The notes: generated from the letters alone by a model not told the origin. Numbered from the stretch's first letter, positions 28,701 to 36,959 are shown. The stretch is 64,000 nt of DNA from Streptomyces sp. CC228A (GCF_021390935.1 NZ_JAJPUI010000003.1:434001-498000), one strand, 5' to 3'. Program-made: numbers and translations.

Positions 28701-30326
28701 TCACCTCTCCTTCTGCAGTACGGACAGCGCGGCGATGAGCGCGGCCTGGGGTTCGGGGGTCACACCGAGGCCGTCGAGGGGGGCGAGGCGGAGGTCGCGT
28801 TCCTCGCGCAGGATGCGGTCGATGGACGTGGTGGTGAGTTCCGCGGCCCGGTCGCGCAGCCGCAGGGTGGCTTGCGCGCCGAGGAGTTCGGCGAGCTGCT
28901 CGCCTGCGCCGCGGGCGCGGCGGCCGCCGAGGAGGGCGGTGGCGAGGAGGGCCGCGACCGTCTCGGAGGGGGCCGGGCCGGAGGGGCGGTCGGTGCGGCG
29001 CACCTCCTCGTCGGTGAGTTCCTCCAGGACGCGGCGCCAGCGGCGTACGGCCATGGCGATGCGTTCCGCGGCCTCCCGGTCCTGCCGCGCCCTGTCCTCG
29101 GTGCGCAGGGCGCCGGCGGCGGGCTCGCGCCGCCAGGCGTCGTGCAGGCGCTCGTCGGCGGCGGCGACGGCGCAGTGGAGGAGGGCGGTGAGCGATTCGA
29201 CGAGCGCGTCGAGGAGTTCGGCGGGGGTGCAGTCGTGGGGGTGCGCGCGCCAGCGGGTGCGGGCGTCGCCTGCCAGGACGGCGCCGCGGCGCAGTTCGCT
29301 GCGGACCCGGTCGCGCTCGCGTTCGTACGCGTTCTCGACGGCGCCGGTGAGGCGCACGGCGGCGGCGCACTGGGCGGCGACGGCGGCGGCGAGTTCGGGG
29401 ACGCGGGCGCGCAGGGAGTCGATGACCCCGGTCGCGGTGCGGCCGACGGCCTGCTGCCGGGCGGCCGGGTCCTGGGCGCGGTGGCTGAGCCAGGCCCGCA
29501 GGGGGGCGACGGCGGTGTCGGGGAGCAGCCCGTGGCCGCCGCCCGCCGACTCGGGGAGTTCCGGGATCGTGAACCGCGGTACGTCGCCGAGGCCGGCGCG
29601 GGTGAGGAGGGCCTCGTACTGGCGGGCGACGTCGGTGATGACCTGGTGGGGGACGCGGTCGAGGACGGTGACGAGGGTGGCGTCGTACTCCTTCGCGGTG
29701 CGCAGGAGGTGCCAGGGGACGGCGTCGGCGTAGCGGGACGCGGTGGTGACCATCACCCAGATGTCCGCGGCGCAGATGAGCCGGGCGGCGAGTTCGCGGC
29801 TCTCGACGACGAGGGAGTCGACGTCGGGTGCGTCGAGGAGGGCGAGCCCGGGGGTGAGGGCGTCGGACTGCTCGACGCGCAGGGTGCGCCCGCCGCCGGG
29901 GCCGTCGTCGCCGGGCTCGTCGCCGGCGGTGTCCCGGTCGGCGGGGCAGGGGCCCCAGACGCGGGTGAGGTGCGGCAGGACGCGCGGGTGGGCGAACCAC
30001 TCGCGGTCGTCCGGATGGCAGACCAGGACGGGGGTGCGGGTGGTGGGTCTGAGCACCCCGGCCTCGCTGACGCGGCGGCCGACGAGGGAGTTGACGAGGG
30101 TGGACTTCCCGGCTCCGGTGGATCCGCCGATGACGGCGAGGAGCGGCGCCTCCGGATGGTGGAGCCGGGGGACCACGTAGTCGTCGAGCTGTGCGAGCAG
30201 CTCGGCCCTGGTGCGCCGGGCACCGGGCGCGCCGGGCAGCGAGAGCGGGAGACGCACAGCGGCGACACTGTCGCGCAGGGCGGAGAGTGCGTCGAGGAGC
30301 TGAGGCCGTACGTCCAAGGTCACCAC
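28701..30326 (-). CDS. dynA: Dynamin-family GTPase DynA
   Basis: A 541-aa protein with [20 protein letters not shown] (P-loop, residues ~50-70), [20 protein letters not shown] (switch I), [12 protein letters not shown] (G3) and [12 protein letters not shown] (G4). The remaining helical part is rich in Arg and Ala, with no clear membrane helix. The GTG at 30326 ([15 protein letters not shown]) gives the conserved N-terminus; a longer frame to 30395 is open but atypical. It is followed directly by dynB. Together they act at the sporulation septum. A GACAC box at 30389-30393 lies 63 bp upstream, fitting control by the sporulation regulator WhiA, whose core site is GACAC. Confidence 0.9.
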   Translation of the reverse strand: MVTLDVRPQLLDALSALRDSVAAVRLPLSLPGAPGARRTRAELLAQLDDYVVPRLHHPEAPLLAVIGGSTGAGKSTLVNSLVGRRVSEAGVLRPTTRTPVLVCHPDDREWFAHPRVLPHLTRVWGPCPADRDTAGDEPGDDGPGGGRTLRVEQSDALTPGLALLDAPDVDSLVVESRELAARLICAADIWVMVTTASRYADAVPWHLLRTAKEYDATLVTVLDRVPHQVITDVARQYEALLTRAGLGDVPRFTIPELPESAGGGHGLLPDTAVAPLRAWLSHRAQDPAARQQAVGRTATGVIDSLRARVPELAAAVAAQCAAAVRLTGAVENAYERERDRVRSELRRGAVLAGDARTRWRAHPHDCTPAELLDALVESLTALLHCAVAAADERLHDAWRREPAAGALRTEDRARQDREAAERIAMAVRRWRRVLEELTDEEVRRTDRPSGPAPSETVAALLATALLGGRRARGAGEQLAELLGAQATLRLRDRAAELTTTSIDRILREERDLRLAPLDGLGVTPEPQAALIAALSVLQKER

Positions 30327-30633
30327 ATGTGAAGAATGCCCAATTTCACCATCTTTTTGAAGCGTATGCCCTCTCTGCGCGCCGACTGGACACAATGGAT
30401 AGAGGGGAACGAGTGGGACTCAGGCATAACGAGTGCACAACACCCGGCGCGCGCGGCGCGAAAAGCGCTGCGGAAATCGCACCTGCCTGCGATTATCGGT
30501 GTCGCTTCACTGAACCTCCACATCGTGCCACGCAGCTGAAGCGACCGGCCCAAGGCGATCGGAGCCCTATCCTTGACCCCGGCAAGGTCACGGACCACCC
30601 ACCCGGGCTCCAGAGGCCACAAGGCCACCACCG
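30327..30633. promoter_or_regulatory. Upstream region of dynA, comparatively AT-rich
   Basis: About 307 bases between dynA and the tRNA, clearly lower in GC than the surroundings. It contains GGACACAATGG at 30388-30398, whose GACAC matches the WhiA core. No gene is supported. Confidence 0.4.
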
Positions 30634-30706
30634 GCCCCAGTAGCTCAGTGGATAGAGCAGGCGCCTTCTAAGCGCTTGGCCGCAGGTTCGAGTCCTGCCT
30701 GGGGCG
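30634..30706 (+). tRNA. tRNA-Arg (anticodon TCT)
   Basis: A 73-nt cloverleaf. The acceptor GCCCCAG pairs with CTGGGGC. The D arm is GCTC-AGTGGATA-GAGC. The anticodon arm is GGCGC-CTTCTAA-GCGCT with TCT at 34-36, and the T arm is GCAGG-TTCGAGT-CCTGC. The discriminator is G and CCA is not encoded, as usual in Streptomyces. tRNA-Arg genes are common integration sites for actinomycete elements, and an accessory module begins just downstream. Confidence 0.97.
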
Positions 30707-30811
30707 CTCCCCCACTTGACCAGCGGAAGCGCTGGTCATCGTCATGTGCGGGCGGAAGCGCGGCGCACGTTGGCCAAGCGCCTCCCCGGGGCGGGCGCAG
30801 GGCGGAAAAAC

Positions 30812-30836
30812 GGCCGGACCGCGGCCGGCCCTTTTC
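30812..30836 (+). terminator. Possible terminator after tRNA-Arg
   Basis: GGCCGG pairs with CCGGCC around a 7-nt loop, followed by CTTTTC. It lies about 105 bp past the tRNA and 145 bp from the end of the converging XRE gene. The stem is short, so confidence is modest. Confidence 0.4.
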
Positions 30837-30981
30837 GGGTCAGGAAGTGCGGCGGTGATGGGCCGACCCCGCGACTGTCCACGCTTCCGGACGCGGCAGC
30901 CGTATGGAGGGAGCCGCGCTGCAACCGTGCGGCCGTCGGGCAGCGGCTCATCGCTTACGGAAAGGCCAGAGCGCCGCCTCG

Positions 30982-31845
30982 TCATGGCCGGAGTCCGGGT
31001 GGGCCCAGTGCCTGCCGCGCGTGGCTGATCAGGCTGCGGGCACGGGCACCGTACACGGCTGACTCGCGGAGGGTCTCCCAGACCTTCTTGTACAAGGAGA
31101 CGTTGTCGGCGTCGTCCAACCACATCTTGGCGTGCCAGTCCTCCGCGACGACCAGGCGGTCGTCGAGAATCCAGAAGCCGTTCGCCGGCACGATCTTGAG
31201 GGACGCGGAGAAGGGGATGACGCCCAGTTCGACCGTGTCCATGCCGATCATGCCGGTGAGACGGTCGAGCTGTGCGATCAGCACGGAAGGAGGGCAGATC
31301 AGCGAGCGGAGGGCGGCCTCCCACATCAGTACGTGCAGCTTGCGCTCCGACCGGTACAGCCACTCCTGCCGCTGCACTCGGGCGCGCACCGCGTCCTCGA
31401 CGTCGTCTGCGCCACCAAGCAGTTCCGCGTACCGCCGGATGACGTGGCGCGCGTACTCCGGCGTCTGCACCAGCCCGGCGATCACCGCCTCCTCCCAGAT
31501 CCACAGCTCCGAGGTGCGGTCGATTTCTGCGCTCAGCCCCTCGTGCAGCGGTCTGAAGCCGTGCGCCAAGGCCCTGCGCCATGACCTGATGTGCGACTCG
31601 AACCCGGCGAGCCGAGCCGAAAGCTCGGGGTAGGCCTCGGGCTGCTCCACCGCATCCGCCCACGCCCGCAGGTCCTCAGGGGTGGCGGTCTGCCTGCCGT
31701 TCTCCAGCTTGCTGACCTTGGAACCCGGCCAGCCCAACCGCAGGGCCAGCTGCCGACCGGTGAGCCGACCGCCAGGGCAGCTGTACCGGAGCTCGCGCAG
31801 GCGCGCCCCCAGGGCCCCCCTGGCTTGCTGGTAGTCCGTGCTCAC
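30982..31845 (-). CDS. XRE-family regulator with DUF5753
   Basis: A 287-aa protein from GTG 31845. The helix-turn-helix (residues 10-70) reads LTGRQLALRLGWPGSKVSKL. The remaining 200 residues are DUF5753, with LVQTPEYARHVIRR, RQEWLYRSERKLHVLMWEAA and LGVIPFSASLKIVPANGFWI. Streptomyces has many such regulators, usually paired with a small DUF397 or DUF6879 protein, resembling the BldB/WhiJ/AbaA family of developmental switches. Here a DUF6879 gene ends ten bases upstream on the same strand, so the pair is an operon. Confidence 0.9.
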   Translation of the reverse strand: MSTDYQQARGALGARLRELRYSCPGGRLTGRQLALRLGWPGSKVSKLENGRQTATPEDLRAWADAVEQPEAYPELSARLAGFESHIRSWRRALAHGFRPLHEGLSAEIDRTSELWIWEEAVIAGLVQTPEYARHVIRRYAELLGGADDVEDAVRARVQRQEWLYRSERKLHVLMWEAALRSLICPPSVLIAQLDRLTGMIGMDTVELGVIPFSASLKIVPANGFWILDDRLVVAEDWHAKMWLDDADNVSLYKKVWETLRESAVYGARARSLISHARQALGPPGLRP

Positions 31846-31855
31846 CGGTTACGCG

Positions 31856-32590
31856 TCATGCGGTCGCAGCGAACCGGTCGAACGGCACGGCGTGGTGCAT
31901 GGCTGCGTCACGCACCATGGCGTACCGGACGACCTCGGCCGGTTCGGTGATCAGCTCGATGTCCGTGATGTTGTCGGCGCCATCGAAGTGCAGCAGGGCC
32001 ACCAAGCGTGAATCGAAGATCCAGAAGTCCTCGGCGGGCAGCTCGGATGCGTCCTCGCGCCACAGGTACCTGATGTCCTCGCCGACCGCGGCGTTGTGCC
32101 GGGCGTAGTCGAGCAGGAACCGCTGCTCGGTGGTCATCGGCTTGTCGGCGACGCGCACCCGGCCGACCTTCTTTCCCGCTGCGGTCTGCGCCTTGATGGT
32201 GACGAACCAGGGCTCGTCGGGGTCGCACGGCGCGGAGCCCGTGGCCAGGAACGCCCGGAAGTCAGGGTCCTCCCGGTCGGAGGCGTAGCCACGTCGGGTC
32301 TCCAGCCGCCAGGCGGTGTGCTGGAAGGTCTCGAACAGGCGGCGGAAGGTAGCCCGGTCGACGAGTTCAGGCACCCGGTCCATCTCCTTCGGTCCCCAGT
32401 TCACGAGGAGTTCGCGCGGCACGGCCACCGCTGCCTCGCCCGCTCCGAAGTGCCTGAGCTGCATGAGGTCTTCCGGGTCGGTGACAGGCGTGCCTTGCAC
32501 GATGATCTCACCGGTGCTCTCGTCCGTGTGCAGGGCCGGGCAGCCGTCGACCTTGCTGTCCGTGCCGGTGAAGCGCAGCTGACGCGCCAT
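31856..32590 (-). CDS. DUF6879-domain protein
   Basis: A 244-aa protein starting MARQLRFTGTDSKVDGCPAL at ATG 32590. Residues 1-65 resemble the short DUF397-like partner (CPALHTDESTGEIIVQGTPV). Residues 70-244 are DUF6879 (LFETFQHTAWRLETRRGYAS, DFWIFDSRLVALLHFDGADN, MHHAVPFDRF). The fusion of the two halves in one protein is worth noting. It precedes and is co-transcribed with the XRE/DUF5753 regulator. Family proteins act as antagonists or partners of that regulator; the biochemical activity is not established. Confidence 0.85.
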   Translation of the reverse strand: MARQLRFTGTDSKVDGCPALHTDESTGEIIVQGTPVTDPEDLMQLRHFGAGEAAVAVPRELLVNWGPKEMDRVPELVDRATFRRLFETFQHTAWRLETRRGYASDREDPDFRAFLATGSAPCDPDEPWFVTIKAQTAAGKKVGRVRVADKPMTTEQRFLLDYARHNAAVGEDIRYLWREDASELPAEDFWIFDSRLVALLHFDGADNITDIELITEPAEVVRYAMVRDAAMHHAVPFDRFAATA

Positions 32591-32897
32591 GGACGCTCTC
32601 CCTTCCGGGGTGTTGGTCCACAGCATGGCCGGACGCCCGGCGCGGTTCCACGGGCCCAGACCGGGCCCAGGAGAAATCAGCAGCAATCTCAAGGGCAGGT
32701 CGAGCAAATCCGAGAAACCAGCGTACCGCCGGCAACCTGCTCGCTTCTAGCTTCTCGTCCATGACGAAGCAGGGGCCGTAGGGCACTTCACGGTGGTGCA
32801 GCGTGCGCCCGGCTTCGTCCTGCCTGCGCCGGTGTGCCGGCCGCGTCCGCGTGAGGCGGCCCAGCACCTGGTACCCGCCCTACGAGGGGAGACACCC
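32591..32897. promoter_or_regulatory. Divergent intergenic region
   Basis: Separates the DUF6879/XRE operon (minus) from the small-ORF operon (plus), so it must hold promoters for both. CTTCTAGCTTCTCG near 32750 is a local AT-richer segment. I see no clear operator. AGGGGAG at 32885 is the ribosome-binding site of the leader ORF. Confidence 0.5.
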
Positions 32898-32939
32898 ATG
32901 ATGACGATCAGTCGCACGAACAAGGACGGCGCCCGATGA
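32898..32939 (+). CDS. 13-codon ORF, possible leader peptide
   Basis: MMTISRTNKDGAR, with a strong AGGGGAG site seven to twelve bases upstream. Its stop overlaps the next ATG as ATGA. It is too short for most gene finders but is the only ORF in the operon with a good ribosome-binding site. It may therefore be the entry point for coupled translation of the three small genes behind it. Confidence 0.5.
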   Translation: MMTISRTNKDGAR

Positions 32940-33154
32940 CCGTGCCGCCGCCCGTGGGCCCGCCGCCGACGTGGCTCGCCGCGCCTGCGCTCGCCGGGCC
33001 GCCGCAGACGCGCCCGCTCACCGACCGGCAGCGCCGCGGCCGGCAGTGTGCGGGCTGCGCCGTCGAGCTGACCGCCGTCACCGCCCGGCCGCTGCCGCGG
33101 CGGTTCCCGCTGCGGGTCTGCGTGCGCTGCCACACCGCGAGGAGCAGCCGGTGA
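32936..33154 (+). CDS. Small zinc-finger-like protein, 72 aa
   Basis: Starts MTVPPPVGPPPTWLAAPALA. The second half has two Cys pairs, CAGC (residues ~37-40) and CVRC (~64-67), spaced like a zinc ribbon. It overlaps both neighbours by four bases. Proteins of this type are common in Streptomyces plasmids and integrative elements and are usually of unknown function. Confidence 0.65.
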   Translation: MTVPPPVGPPPTWLAAPALAGPPQTRPLTDRQRRGRQCAGCAVELTAVTARPLPRRFPLRVCVRCHTARSSR

Positions 33155-33342
33155 CCGCGCGGACGCTGGAGCAGGTGCGGGCGGACGCCGAGCGGGCGGG
33201 GCAGACCGGTGAGTGCGAGCTCGGCGAGCACCGGCAGTGCCACCCGCAGGACGTGTACGCCACCGACCGCCCCCGCCCCGGCGAGCGACCGCTGTTCTCT
33301 GTCACGTGCACCTGCACCTGCCACGAGAGGACACGGCCATGA
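33151..33342 (+). CDS. Small Cys/His-rich protein, 63 aa
   Basis: GTG 33151 overlaps the previous stop (GTGA). MTARTLEQVRADAERAGQTG is helical, and the C-terminal half CELGEHRQCHPQDVY then CTCTCHE could bind metal. Its stop overlaps the next ATG as ATGA. No known family. Confidence 0.6.
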   Translation: MTARTLEQVRADAERAGQTGECELGEHRQCHPQDVYATDRPRPGERPLFSVTCTCTCHERTRP

Positions 33343-33497
33343 CCTACGCGGTCCGGCGCTGGTGCGTGCGCTGCGGCCGGGTGATCGAGGGTGAGGCCGT
33401 CGTGATCCCCGGGTTCTCCGCGTCGGGCGCGAGACCGGACGCCTACCGGCACCCCTCGTGCCGGCTCCCGGCTCCACCGCGCCCGCGCCACCGCTGA
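33339..33497 (+). CDS. Small zinc-ribbon protein, 52 aa
   Basis: MTYAVRRWCVRCGRVIEGEA contains a CxxC pair; a later Cys lies in HPSCRLP. It is the last gene of the coupled small-ORF set. The product ends in a basic Pro/Arg tail. Function unknown. Confidence 0.6.
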   Translation: MTYAVRRWCVRCGRVIEGEAVVIPGFSASGARPDAYRHPSCRLPAPPRPRHR

Positions 33498-33757
33498 CCG
33501 CACCCCCGCGCCCCGGCCGCTTCCCTGGCCGGTCCGCTGGCCGGGGAGGAGGCGCCGTGCAGGGGACCCGGTGCGGCAGCCGGATGCGACAGACCGGCCG
33601 CAGGGGCGCCGTCAGGCCCCGGAACGCCGGGTGCCCCGCGCCTGCGGAAGCGGCGCGGGGCCCGGGTGGGACGCGGGTGCACGGATGGTGCGGAGTGGTG
33701 CGTGCGGGGTGCGTGGGGGGATGCGCCGGCGGTGTACGGCCGGTGCGGGTGCCGGGG

Positions 33758-34483
33758 TCAGTCCCGGGCGGTCGAGCTGACCGGCTGGGACCGGGCGGCG
33801 AGTGCGGGCTCGGGCGGTGTCGGCTCCGGCCGAGCCTCCGAGGCGGGGAACGGGCTGCTGCACGTGGGGCAGTTGCCGTCGAGGGCCGTGTCGAGGCCGG
33901 CGGGGAGCCCGGCGGCCAGGGCGGTTTCCTGGGCCTCGGGCACCCCGGCGGTCCGGGAGCCGCGCACCGCCGCCGCGGCGACGGACAGGCACGCGGCCAC
34001 CAGGACCAGGTTCTTGATGATGTACTGCCCCTCAAGCGTCGGCACGAGGGGGTGGCTCCATACGGCGCCGGGGACGATCGCCAGGGTGACGAAGACGCCG
34101 GCCATGTGCACGAAGAACGTGACGAGCGTCAGCCGCAGCAGCCGCCCGGTGACGAGGCCGATCCCGATCAGCACCTCCATGAGGGCCAGGAGCGGGGCGG
34201 TCACCTCGGTGGGCACCGCGTCGAACGTCATGATCCCCATCACGACGGTGGCGATGTCCTCGGCGGGGCTGAGGGCCGGGATGAACTTCAGGATGCCGAA
34301 CCACAGGTAGAGGATGCCCACGCTCACGCGGAGCACGGTGATCTCCCTGCGCTGGTAGGCGGTGCAGAAGGCGGACAGCCAGGGCTTGCACCTGTCGGTG
34401 AGCCTGCCCTGGCCCGTCGCGGGGAGTGCGGAGCCCGCTGCATGGGCGGAGCGTCCGCGGCGGACTATGCGGGTGTGTCTCAT
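33758..34483 (-). CDS. DoxX-family membrane protein
   Basis: A 241-aa protein starting MRHTRIVRRGRSAHAAG at ATG 34483 with GGAGGAACC upstream. Four membrane helices (about residues 45-170) include LRVSVGILYLWFGILKFIPA and LLALMEVLIGIGLVTGRLLR, the DoxX core. VTFFVHMAGVFVTLAIVPGA is the third helix. The C-terminal extension is hydrophilic and carries one CPTC pair (NCPTCSSPF). DoxX proteins have been linked to thiol/redox defence. The start overlaps the stop of the PNPOx gene by four bases, so it is coupled to it. Confidence 0.88.
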   Translation of the reverse strand: MRHTRIVRRGRSAHAAGSALPATGQGRLTDRCKPWLSAFCTAYQRREITVLRVSVGILYLWFGILKFIPALSPAEDIATVVMGIMTFDAVPTEVTAPLLALMEVLIGIGLVTGRLLRLTLVTFFVHMAGVFVTLAIVPGAVWSHPLVPTLEGQYIIKNLVLVAACLSVAAAAVRGSRTAGVPEAQETALAAGLPAGLDTALDGNCPTCSSPFPASEARPEPTPPEPALAARSQPVSSTARD

Positions 34484-35163
34484 GGAGGTTCCTCCGTTCG
34501 TTGGTGCGCGGTCGCCCGGGCGCGCTCCCGGCCTGCGTCGGTTTCCGACGGGCGGCCGGCCTTCAACCGGGCGTTCTCGCTTTCCAGTTCCGCCAGCCGA
34601 CGGCGCAGCGGAGCGATCGCCTGCTCCACCTCGTCCGTGGTGTAGCGGGGCTCGATGTGCTGGGGGCAGTTCCAGTCGTAGGCCTCGACGTCGATGAGGA
34701 CGACCCGCTCCACGACCGCCCGGTAGTCGCCCGGGACGAGCGGTCCGGCCGCGTCGGGCCACTCCTCGGCCCCGGCCGTACGGGCGCGGCCCAGGACCTT
34801 CAGCCGGCTCCGGGACGGGTAGTCGATGAGGAACAGCGCGACCCGGTTGTCGTGGTCGAGGTTTCCGGTGGTGATGTACTGCTTGTTGCCCCGGTAGTCG
34901 GCGAAGCCGAGGGTCTTGTCGTCCAGGGCCCGCAGGAAGCCGGGGGGCCCGCCGCGGTGCTGGATGTAGGGCCAGCCCGAGGAGCTGATGGACGCCATGT
35001 AGAAGCTCGTCCTGGTGCGGGCGAAGTACGCCTCGTCCTCGGTGAGCCGGTCGGGTTCGGCCGGCCCGGCCGTCATGTGGGCGTAACTGCGGCGGCTGCC
35101 GTGCCGCTCCTGGTGCCGCTGCGCCTCAGGGGTGAAGAGCAGCTGTCCGAATCTGCTGGTCAT
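34480..35163 (-). CDS. Pyridoxamine 5'-phosphate oxidase-family flavoprotein
   Basis: A 227-aa protein with the split-barrel FMN fold: YMASISSSGWPYIQHRGGPP, ITTGNLDHDNRVALFLIDYP and SRLKVLGRAR. The C-terminus (AIAPLRRRLAELESENARLK) is a short coiled coil, not part of the fold. Family members bind FMN or F420 and act on varied substrates or as sensors. It lies between HPP and DoxX genes, all on the minus strand with tiny gaps or overlaps, forming one operon divergent from a CGNR regulator at 35838. Confidence 0.9.
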   Translation of the reverse strand: MTSRFGQLLFTPEAQRHQERHGSRRSYAHMTAGPAEPDRLTEDEAYFARTRTSFYMASISSSGWPYIQHRGGPPGFLRALDDKTLGFADYRGNKQYITTGNLDHDNRVALFLIDYPSRSRLKVLGRARTAGAEEWPDAAGPLVPGDYRAVVERVVLIDVEAYDWNCPQHIEPRYTTDEVEQAIAPLRRRLAELESENARLKAGRPSETDAGRERARATAHQRTEEPP

Positions 35164-35172
35164 GGTCGCCCC

Positions 35173-35721
35173 TCACCACCAGTAGGTGGGGTAGCGGGCG
35201 GTCTTGCCGCTGCGTCCCGCGACGATGCCGACGCCGACCAGGACCAGCGTGGCGAGCAGCAGGAGCGACAGGAACAGGAGCGCGGACGGCTGGGTGACCA
35301 CGACGATCACCGCCGTCGCCGCTGCGGGCGAGTGCGGCGTCCTGGCCAGGGCCATGGCGCCGATGGCGAGACCGCCGGCGACGGCGGCCGTCCAGGTGGA
35401 GCTGCCGCCGACCGCCAGGCAGACGAAGCCGACGACGGCCGAGACGAGCTGGCCGCCGACGACGCTGCGCGGCTGGGCGAGCGGGAGCGCCGGTGCCGCG
35501 AACACCAGCGCGGCGCTGGCGGCGAGCGGCGGGATGAGCACGGCCTGGTCGAGCAGGATGCCGATGGCGACGAGCAGGACGAGCGAGACGACACCGCTCA
35601 GCGTGGCCACCGAGATGGCGGCACCGGGGGCCCGGGCGGGCGCCTTGCCGCCCAGCGCGGCACCGACCCGCTTCAAGGCCGGGGTGCCGGCCTGCGGCTC
35701 GGTCACCGTGGACTCGGACAT
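35173..35721 (-). CDS. HPP-family membrane protein
   Basis: A 182-aa protein starting MSESTVTEPQAGTPALKRVG at ATG 35721 with GGAGGAG upstream. Four or five membrane helices include LSGVVSLVLLVAIGILLDQA and AVIVVVTQPSALLFLSLLLL. The family signature is present in modified form (AQPRSVVGGQLVSAVVGFV). Members of this family in plants and cyanobacteria transport nitrite; bacterial roles are less clear. First gene of the HPP-PNPOx-DoxX operon. Confidence 0.85.
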   Translation of the reverse strand: MSESTVTEPQAGTPALKRVGAALGGKAPARAPGAAISVATLSGVVSLVLLVAIGILLDQAVLIPPLAASAALVFAAPALPLAQPRSVVGGQLVSAVVGFVCLAVGGSSTWTAAVAGGLAIGAMALARTPHSPAAATAVIVVVTQPSALLFLSLLLLATLVLVGVGIVAGRSGKTARYPTYWW

Positions 35722-35758
35722 CGGGGACTCCTCCCTTGGAAATACACGGAGTTGAGCA

Positions 35759-35791
35759 GCTAACGTATGGATCATAGCCTGATGCATTAGC
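35759..35791. promoter_or_regulatory. GCTAACG / TTAGC inverted element, candidate CGNR operator
   Basis: In the 116-bp gap between the HPP operon and the first CGNR gene. GCTAACG (35759-35765) and TTAGC (35787-35791) face each other about 21 bp apart. Similar CTAACG or CTAACCG motifs occur upstream of the other two CGNR genes (37810, ~48650). Confidence 0.4.
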
Positions 35792-35837
35792 TTCAGGAGG
35801 GAGTTCCGGCGAAGTCCGAGGACGGCAGGATGGAGCG

Positions 35838-36959
35838 ATGGACCAAGGGACACATGCAGGGCAGGGACGGGAGGCCATCGGGCAACTCCCGCTGCTGGGT
35901 GAGCCGCTGCCGCTCGACCTGGTGAACACGACGTACATCAAGGGCGGGGTGCGCGGTCACCTCGTGGACGCCCTGACCTCAGCGGAGGCCCTGGACGCGT
36001 GGCTGGCCGTGCACCGGGGGAAGTTCAGCTCCGCCCTCTCCGCGGCACTCGAACGCTCGGGGCCCGCGGGTGAGGACCATGTCGAGGCGTTCCGGGAGCT
36101 GCGCCGCGCGCTGCGGGGCCTGGCCGCCGCCCGTACGGCGGGTCACGAGCCGGAGCCCGCCGACGCCGCCGCCGTGAACGCGGCCGCCCGGCTCGCCACC
36201 CAGTGGCGGGAGCTCGCCCCCGGCCCCGCCTTCGACGCGGTCCCCCGGTGGCTGGAGGGGGATCCTTACCGGGTGGCGCTCGGAGAGGTCGCCGCGGCCG
36301 CGGTGGCGCTGTTCTCCGGGGAGCAGGCCGACCTGATACGGGCCTGCGGGGCGCCCGGCTGCATCCTGTACTTCGTCAAGAGCCATGCCCGGCGCGCCTG
36401 GTGCACGTCCGGCTGCGGCAACCGGGTAAGGGTGGCCCGGCACAGCCGCCGTACGCGGGAGAACGAGGTGACCGGACCGGGCGCGGCCGAGGAGCGGCGG
36501 CCGCGCCCGGTGCGGAGGGGGTCGGCCGGCTGCCGGGGTGAGGCGGGGGCTGCCTCGCCCGCGGCGCCGGCCGGGACTCGGGGACGGCGCCCGCACGTCA
36601 GCCGGCGGCGACGGGGGCACCGGCGGCGCCGTGTGCGGAGCCGTCGCGTCCGGCATCGGGGCCGGCGCTGCGGCGGGCCCGGCGGCCGGCGCCGCGGACG
36701 GCCGTGCGGCGGAGGGCCCCGCCGGTGGCCCGGAGGGTGCCCGAGCCGGTGCGGACCGTTCCGCGGGCGGGGCCTGGGCCCTGCGCCATGGAGCCGGCGG
36801 CGTCGTCGGGCACCGAGGACCTGGCGGCGACGCGGGGTAACGCTGTGCTGCGCTGGGATGCAGTGCGGAACATGGCGTGATCCTGTCTGTCGAAGCCCTG
36901 GCGCCCCCGGATCGGGAGTGGCGGAGGCCACGGCGTTTCCTGCTGTGCATCGAAACTAA
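35838..36959 (+). CDS. CGNR zinc-finger (ABATE-type) regulator; C-terminus probably frameshifted
   Basis: Starts MDQGTHAGQGREAIGQLPLL. Residues 20-150 are the ABATE-like N-domain (LLGEPLPLDLVNTTYIKGGV). Residues ~172-205 are the CGNR zinc finger: CGAPGCILYF, then WCTSGCGNRVRVARH. Homologues stop soon after, but here the frame runs on for about 160 Arg-rich residues. One missing base near GGAGGGGGTCGG (~36519) would move the end to the TGA at 36539-36541, giving about 234 aa. These proteins are thought to be stress-linked transcription regulators. It is divergent from the HPP operon and a paralogue of the genes at 37062 and 47988. Confidence 0.82.
   Translation: MDQGTHAGQGREAIGQLPLLGEPLPLDLVNTTYIKGGVRGHLVDALTSAEALDAWLAVHRGKFSSALSAALERSGPAGEDHVEAFRELRRALRGLAAARTAGHEPEPADAAAVNAAARLATQWRELAPGPAFDAVPRWLEGDPYRVALGEVAAAAVALFSGEQADLIRACGAPGCILYFVKSHARRAWCTSGCGNRVRVARHSRRTRENEVTGPGAAEERRPRPVRRGSAGCRGEAGAASPAAPAGTRGRRPHVSRRRRGHRRRRVRSRRVRHRGRRCGGPGGRRRGRPCGGGPRRWPGGCPSRCGPFRGRGLGPAPWSRRRRRAPRTWRRRGVTLCCAGMQCGTWRDPVCRSPGAPGSGVAEATAFPAVHRN
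36538..36840 (+). CDS. Uncertain Ala/Gly-rich ORF after the CGNR gene
   Basis: GTG 36538 would overlap the proposed true CGNR stop as GTGA. The codons show the strong third-position GC bias of real genes here (TSAGGDGGTGGAVCGAVASG and onward). However, composition is nearly all Ala, Gly and Pro, no domain is seen, and there is no separate ribosome-binding site. It could be an unstructured coupled protein or chance. Confidence 0.25.
   Translation: MRRGLPRPRRRPGLGDGARTSAGGDGGTGGAVCGAVASGIGAGAAAGPAAGAADGRAAEGPAGGPEGARAGADRSAGGAWALRHGAGGVVGHRGPGGDAG

Noticed and set aside
26860..30000. 1046-codon minus-strand frame
   Set aside because: Most is an alternate frame of dynA and dynB rich in Arg/Pro. 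Only its C-terminal part is real, as the frameshifted end of dynB.
31600..31663. Peptide RQDSNLRPSA-type ending near tRNA-Arg as a protein
   Set aside because: Such peptides are well-known artefacts of translating tRNA-flanking or unrelated antisense sequence; this stretch is antisense or out of frame to the XRE gene.
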